Shown: piece by piece, positions 58,569 to 64,000 of the stretch
Layout of the letters: the number at the start of each line of letters is the position of its first letter
Position numbering within the stretch: the stretch's first letter is position 1
Assembly: GCA_018894105.1 (NCBI GenBank)
Contig: CM032118.1
Coordinates: 35,754,690-35,818,689 of the forward strand
Reading direction: 5' to 3'
Source of the DNA: Jacaranda mimosifolia
Taxonomy: Eukaryota; Streptophyta; Magnoliopsida; Lamiales; Bignoniaceae
Length of the DNA: 64,000 bases
Made by a program: the position numbers and the translations under genes
Notes under the pieces: model-generated
Seen by the model: only the letters and a program-made list of their open reading frames with translations
The model's database searches: none
Told to the model about the DNA's origin: nothing

Positions 58569-60405
58569 CTACTTCTTCTTGTCAGGAAATGAATTTTGAG
58601 TCAAAAGAACCACCGCTCCCTTCCCCGACAGCTCATCAATCTTCTTTTCAAGTCCCTATGATTTCAATAATATGATTGGATATACACAATTTCAGACACC
58701 ATATAAAAGAACAATATATATAAATATATATAATTAATTAGTTAATTAGTTTGACATGAGTAGTACCTCCTTTGTTGATTTTCCCCATTCTCCATTCCAT
58801 ATAACTGTCTTTGCACCATTTAAGGCCTCACCAAATGACTCAACCGATGCTGGGCCCATCTCCCGCCCAAACCACCCAACAGGGATCTCACAAGCACCTA
58901 CAATCTGTACTTACAGTATGAAAAAACAAGTGATCTTCATATATATGCTGGAATTTTCTGTGTGTATGGATGAGAAAGTTTAATTCTCATAAGAAGAATA
59001 GGTAAGATCTAAGGATGATGTGGAAAGGGGGTAAATAAAGAGTAGCATTTATTTTTCCATATTGAAATATGTAAACAAGGAAAGTGATTCTAAATGGAAT
59101 GGTTCCAAAACTTTGTGTAATTCTGGGAAGTCCAGCAGAGGAGGGGGACGCACCGCTTGCGCTCAAGTCAGGAGTAAAAGTAAAGGCGCATTGGGCTCTT
59201 TTACGCGCACTTTGCACTTGCACGTGGTTATAAATTTAATGGTTGTGCTTAATGGCTGCAATTTGGAATTAACACATCCTTCTCTATAAATATTGACGCT
59301 TTGCTTCCGAATTAACAATTGTTGGGATTTAACTCAGTTATCTGGAGATCAAATTTAACTAGAATTAGGACTCTTTCTAGTCTTAAATTTCTTAATTTTA
59401 GGTGAAGTAGTCAAGTAATTTTCTATGATAACTAGAGGTATTTATTTGATTACTTGATAGAGAAGATACTTGTGGAACCATAATACTCATGGGGTAGTTA
59501 TTATGAGTATAAGTAGAACAGTACAAATGGATGGAGTGAATATTTCTTTGATAGTTATGATAGGAGTTGTACAAGAGATTTTTATTTTGTTCAAATCATA
59601 ATTCTGCATTTCGAAGTACTTATTTTATTTTGAAAGACAAATTTATTGTAACCCAATGCAATAATAGAATACAAATAATATTTTCATAAGAAATAGAACG
59701 ATGTCATTCGACTCAAGCTACTAAATTCTCTACATTCTAGTTCATTACTATCCCATAATATATATATATATATATACACATACATACATCTGAACGTTAA
59801 TTACTATGTGATAATCGTACGTACCTTAGTTCTGGCGAAATCTTCACAGCTATCAGCCACGACGACATCTGTGGGCAAGACAAGTTTGACGCCTTTGGCT
59901 CTGGCCTTGGCAAGAATTGATTTTGCAAGCTCTACATCTTCCTCGGAAACAGAGATGGAACCCACTGAAAGTCCTTGTGCCTGGTAAAAGGCATATACCA
60001 GATCTCCATTCAGTAACAGCACATCAACTTCATTCAACAGAAACTCAATTTGCTGAGCCTGACCCGAAACTCGTATTCCACCTATGATGGCTACTGCTGG
60101 CTTGTCCAGATTCTTGATCTCCACACCTTTCCCAGCACTACCACCCTATTTTTCGAAAAATATATCAAGAAATTGAAACAGTAATAGAATATATAGATAT
60201 ATGGCCTAAGAAAAAGCATAAAAATAAGTTTAAATTAAACCTTCTTGTTAATGGGGAAGCCTATAAGGCTTGGCAGAGCTGCAATCCCTTCACCAACGGC
60301 ATGTACTGTATTCGAGATGGCTCCTAATACTTCTCCTGGAGCATCTAGAATGTCGGACTCAGCCTGCTTTGCAAGGTTGCCGATGCTGGAAAGCAAACCC
60401 GCCAT
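58569..60405 (-). CDS. Short PGK-derived protein, 4 exons, 236 aa, catalytic motifs lost
   Basis: Exons are 60241-60405 (55 codons), 59825-60145 (107), 58767-58904 (46) and 58569-58655 (28 plus TAG). All have GT..AG borders, are in phase 0 and have no internal stop. Exons 2-4 match exons 4-6 of the neighbouring PGK: VAIIGGIRVSGQAQQIEFLL, FYQAQGLSVGS, LVLPTDVVVAD, VGWFGREMGPASVESFGEAL, KTVIWNGEWG and KIDELSGKGAVVLL. Exon 1 (MAGLLSSIGNLAKQAESD..) is not PGK; residues ~27-52 are mostly small and hydrophobic. The substrate-binding N-terminal half is absent. LGGGM has become [13 protein letters not shown] is NGEWGKSTKE, and the [22 protein letters not shown] tail is gone, so kinase activity is not expected. 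A well-placed TATA box suggests expression. Function unknown; a new non-catalytic role or a young pseudogene are both possible. Confidence 0.78.
59300..59720. other. Possible solo-LTR-like insert in an intron of the PGK-like gene
   Basis: 'TGTTGGGATTTAACTCAG', 'AGGACTCTTTCTAGTCTT' and a terminal 'TTTATTGTAACCC' resemble Ty1/copia LTRs, but matching ends and a target duplication were not found. It lies within the 920-bp intron 58905-59824. Confidence 0.3.
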
Positions 60406-60514
60406 GTATATATGCTTGCAATTAATTAATTAATTAATTTAGTATATGAAAATGCAACTACGTACTCCTTGATGCTATATATGTGCTTATGATGATCAAT
60501 AAGTGAGTACCGAG

Positions 60515-60522
60515 TATTTATA
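60515..60522 (-). promoter_or_regulatory. TATA box of the PGK-like gene
   Basis: CTATAAATA on the minus strand, 110-117 bases upstream of the ATG at 60405, a normal distance for a plant gene with a ~80-nt leader. Confidence 0.6.
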
Positions 60523-60529
60523 GCCATGG

Positions 60530-61694
60530 ATAGGGAACCAAACAGTGACTGTTGGAGATAATTAAGATTTGATATATATATATATATATATATATATTTC
60601 ATGTGATTTTTCTTAAATCGGTCTTAATCACTCGATGTATATATCTTGAGTAATTATACGTGTTCATTTCAGACCTAATACGTTAAAATGTCCTTTTGAA
60701 TAACTTTATTTTTCCTTTGAAAATTATCAGAATCCAATGTTCTACAATATTCAATATTTATTGGAAAGGGAGGTATATCAATGGAAAAGAAATTGGACGT
60801 GTCGAATGGATCAGAGAATGATTGATTGGAGGGTGTTTACACAAAAACATTAATCAAAGATAGAAAATTTTGGGTATTTGCTGTAATTTTTTTTTTTTTT
60901 TGGAACTCTAATGAACTGATTTATTCATATTCATGACGAAATTCCACCTTCATATTTAACTAAAACCACACCATAATAATTATTATTCCTTTATTTCATC
61001 ATGTTTCTTGCTAATCAATCACTTCTGTCCTTTTTGGATACAAATGAATGGACGACATCGAGGAAGTAAAATGATTGACGATTTTGTTATTAACTTTTAA
61101 CTTTAAAAGTATATCATGGATGTTTAAGTTAATAGGGAGTTTGGCCGTGTTTTTATATTTAATTTTCATTTTTAATATTTTTAAAATTTAAAAAGTTAGT
61201 TAGAGAGTTGAAAATATATTTGTATTTGAATAGTTTGTTGGGAAAATATGATTATATAGGGTTTAGTAGGTTGTAGACGGAGAGAAATAGTAATAATGAA
61301 GAAGTGAGAGAAGATACATATATTATTGGGAGAAAATATGTAGGTTATTGAAAAATATGTTTTGTGGTGAAAATGAGTTGAAATATTAGTAAAAATGATG
61401 ATAAATTGTTGATAATTTATTTTTAAATATTAAAAATAGCTGAAAATGAAAATAAAACATAATCATTTGTTGAGAAATTCAAACGTGCCTTGGCCATTGT
61501 GGTTGTACAAAGATATTAATCGAACAACTTGTGGACATTGTATCTCCTCATGATCCGCATGAGTTTTTTCCGTTTGTACTCCGGTATCATCTTTTCAAAT
61601 AATTGAATGTACCAACGAACTCGCTTTGCCACAATACCTAGCTTTAGTCCGACAAGGATGACATAGTGCGATGTATGTGCTGCCAAAAATTTAA
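60530..61694. other. Intergenic DNA, nothing firm
   Basis: AT-rich. A frame at 61516-61710 (minus) ends KRKKLMRIMRRYNVHKLFD; its start overlaps the MITE at 61695, so as predicted it is a composite, and the family is unrecognised. Confidence 0.4.
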
Positions 61695-62131
61695 GGGAAT
61701 ATTTGGTCATATTTTTTGTGTGATTTTATTATATGTTTTGGGAGAATGAATTATTGAAAAATGTGAAAGTTGTATTGGGATTGTAATTCATGTTTGGTTG
61801 TATTTTGAAAAATAGTTAAAAATTGATTTTGGAGAATTTTAGTACATTTGTTTATGTTTTGGGTGGAGATATTTTTTACTGTAACAATCAAATCAATACT
61901 TTTTATAGGGTTTTTAGGGTGAAAATGGAATTAAGTTATTTTTTTTATTAAAATAATAATAAAAGATATATTATGTATGTATATATAATATCTATGTATA
62001 TATTGAAAAATGAGGAAGTTTTGGGGATAATGAAAGATAGTAGAATGTATTTTGGAAAAACTTTTTTTTTAATTATGTGTTTTGAAGAAAAAATGAAGAT
62101 ATATTTAGTTGAAACATAACCAAACATTCCC
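61695..62131. mobile_element. Tourist-like (PIF/Harbinger) MITE, 437 bp
   Basis: It is flanked by TAA at 61692-61694 and 62132-62134. Left end GGGAATATTTGGTCATATTT; right end inverted GGGAATGTTTGGTTATGTTT. No coding capacity. Related remnants lie near 21420, 29730 and 33860. Confidence 0.8.
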
Positions 62132-62134
62132 TAA

Positions 62135-62989
62135 ATAATTGAGGTTTAATTTGTACGCACATATTTGTGTGGTGGATAATTTATGCAAATGCTAAAATAT
62201 CTTACGTTCGATGTGCTCAATAATTATAATAATTATTTTTAACTATTTTGAAAACTTTTCCCATAATTAATTTTGAGGAAATTTATTAATAGAACTTAGT
62301 TCGATTTTCACTAATTATAATATTTTTTCCTATTTAATATTTCATTACCATATGTAGTTAGTTGTCCTGCCATGCTGTCTCTGCATGCACAAATGTAATT
62401 ACAATATTATTGATGCTAATTATACTTATATATAAAATAACAAAATACTCAAATTTGTAGGTAGTATAGATAAATGATAGTATAATTTTAACCACAAGTA
62501 CATCGAATAACATAAAATATTAATTATCAATTAATATAAATTCATATAATACATACAATTTTTACGTAAAAATTTAAAAAAGATGGGTATAAACATCTAT
62601 ATGTTCCATAGATTTTTCCATTATATTTTGACATTATTTACTTATGAGGCATTTTGTGAAATTAAATTAAAAATTAAGAGTACAATAGGTAGTTTAAAAT
62701 TTGGAACAACATGGTATAACTCTCACTTTGATTGTGCAAAATACTTCTTTTATTTATACTAGTAATAAAGAGCATATCCGACTTTTGTATATTTGCAAGT
62801 GTCTTTAGTAAAATACCTCATTTTTTTTTCTTCTAAATTTTCACGTCTATATAAAATAACTACCATCCCACTACTCTCTCCCTCTCCTCACTACTATTAC
62901 ATATAATAATTTCATAAAGGCTATACATAGTTATACATATTTATATTTTTCTCAACTTTTTCTGCAGGTATGATTTCTCCCATTTAAAT
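62135..62989. other. AT-rich intergenic DNA, no recognised gene
   Basis: Nothing recognised; the sequence is simple and AT-rich. Confidence 0.4.
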
Positions 62990-64000
62990 TGTAACACTCC
63001 TAAACTTCAGTATTTAAAAAATAAGGATTTAGAAATCAAGATCTTGATTGGTCAAATTTTAGGGCTTGAGATATATAAAAGAAGGACTTAATTGTATGGA
63101 AAATGAAAGTTTTGGGGTCGAATTGCAATTTGAGAAGACTTGGTTGACCAATATTTGGAAAGTTTTGTGGGTCAAAGTGGGATTATTTTGGGTCAAATGG
63201 GTGGATGTGAGGCACTAAGGAGCTGGGGGATTAAATTGAAGAGTGCCAAAACTTTGAAGGACTTAATTGGAAGCTGGGCAAAAGTTTTGGGGGTCAATCT
63301 GTGAAATTGGAAAAATGTTCCTTATATAGCATTTCAGCCCACATTTGCTTCATTTTTTCCCCATGCACCACCGCGTTCTCTCTCTCTGGTGACCTTTCTC
63401 CGGTGATGCGAAGTGTTAAGTTGCATTTTTATCTTTTTATTCGTATAATTTTTCCTTGTGATTAATAGTAAAAATGCTACATTATTGGGTTAACTTTCTT
63501 TTTATGTTTTGTGAAGCAAATTGAAGATTCAAGCTAAATGTAATTGGAAATGGAGTTTTTGACGTGCTTGGAGCTAAGATCGCATTCCCAAAGAGACGAG
63601 AAATGGAATAAGGAAATAATTCGAGTGCGGACATATTTTGGTAGTTGTACATTCCTGAAATATTTTAATTTTTATTTCTTTAATTCAGATAATTTTAGTT
63701 TTCCTATTCTGGTAGGACTCTTATTAGTTTCTCAGTTGCATTAGGAGTAGTAGGCTATTTATAGGGAACTAGGTTTCTTTCATATGAGGTTTTTTTGAGA
63801 GCTTTTTCATTTTATTTAGCATATTTTTAGTTTTCTGCGTTTTCTTCTTTCAATGGGTTGCTAAACTCTTCTTCTAGCCGAAGGGATTATCGAAATTTTG
63901 GGGCTTCAATATTTGTGAGATCTAAATAGTTTTATTCGTATTTCTTATTTCTTGAGTATTTATTTATCTTCTATATTCATTACGATTATTCAGGTTCATT
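62990..64000 (+). repeat. Probable start of a Ty3-type LTR, cut by the window edge
   Basis: TGTAACACTCCTAAACTTC at 62990 is a typical beginning for LTRs of plant Ty3/gypsy (chromovirus) elements. It is followed by low-complexity 'GGGTCAAA' phrases, a TATA-like CCTTATATAGCA at 63319-63330 and a CT-rich stretch. The LTR's end, primer site and coding part are not in view. The 66-aa frame at 63544 is not supported as a gene. Identification rests on the start motif only. Confidence 0.45.

Noticed and set aside
61516..61710. 64-aa minus-strand frame ending in a basic helix-like sequence
   Set aside because: Its first residues come from the MITE beginning at 61695, so it is a composite; the remainder is unrecognised.

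Overview
This is nuclear DNA of a eudicot plant. The evidence is introns with GT..AG borders, a cytosolic phosphoglycerate kinase gene with six exons, AT-rich intergenic DNA, plant MULEs, a Helitron, MITEs and an integrated plant pararetrovirus. A woody dicot such as Citrus is plausible, but that is inference; nothing here was searched.

Host genes are few and all lie on the minus strand. They are an organellar-type tRNA mnm5s2U34 methyltransferase (30281-32413, six exons, 286 aa) with a decayed segmental duplicate at 1380-3886; cytosolic phosphoglycerate kinase (47533-50050, six exons, 401 aa); and 8.5 kb further on a shortened PGK-derived gene (58569-60405, four intact exons, 236 aa) with a new first exon and no catalytic motifs.

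The rest is dominated by mobile DNA. Element A (5752-18563, 12.8 kb) is a Mutator-like element with a 9-bp target duplication. It carries a broken MuDR-type transposase on the plus strand and a broken Ulp1-like (C48) protease gene on the minus strand, arranged tail to tail. Element B (21994-28754) is a related, opposite-facing internal deletion derivative, also with a 9-bp duplication. Nearly all their non-coding DNA consists of tandem arrays. Although flanking sequences differ between arrays, all keep the hexamer TRTACT spaced 21-23 (mostly 22) bp apart. Between A and B lies a Helitron (19025-21359) with RPA1-like exons and a captured, dead histone H3 fragment.

At 36588-46691 there is a three-level nest. 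An outer MULE-like element contains an inner MULE (9-bp duplication AAATTAAAA), which contains a circularly permuted, nearly complete endogenous caulimovirid (about 37460-45271). The virus has a movement protein split between its two ends, a coat/protease/RT/RNase H frame with two TAA stops, a 485-aa downstream ORF, a TATA box and a tRNA-Met primer site. A 68-bp viral repeat makes the right junction end next to the primer-binding site.

The remainder (28.8-30.3, 32.4-36.6, 46.7-47.5, 50.3-58.5 and 60.5-64 kb) is AT-rich intergenic DNA with MITEs of PIF/Harbinger and CACTA type, a tandem duplication, a hAT/TTF-type fragment and the start of a probable LTR at 62990.
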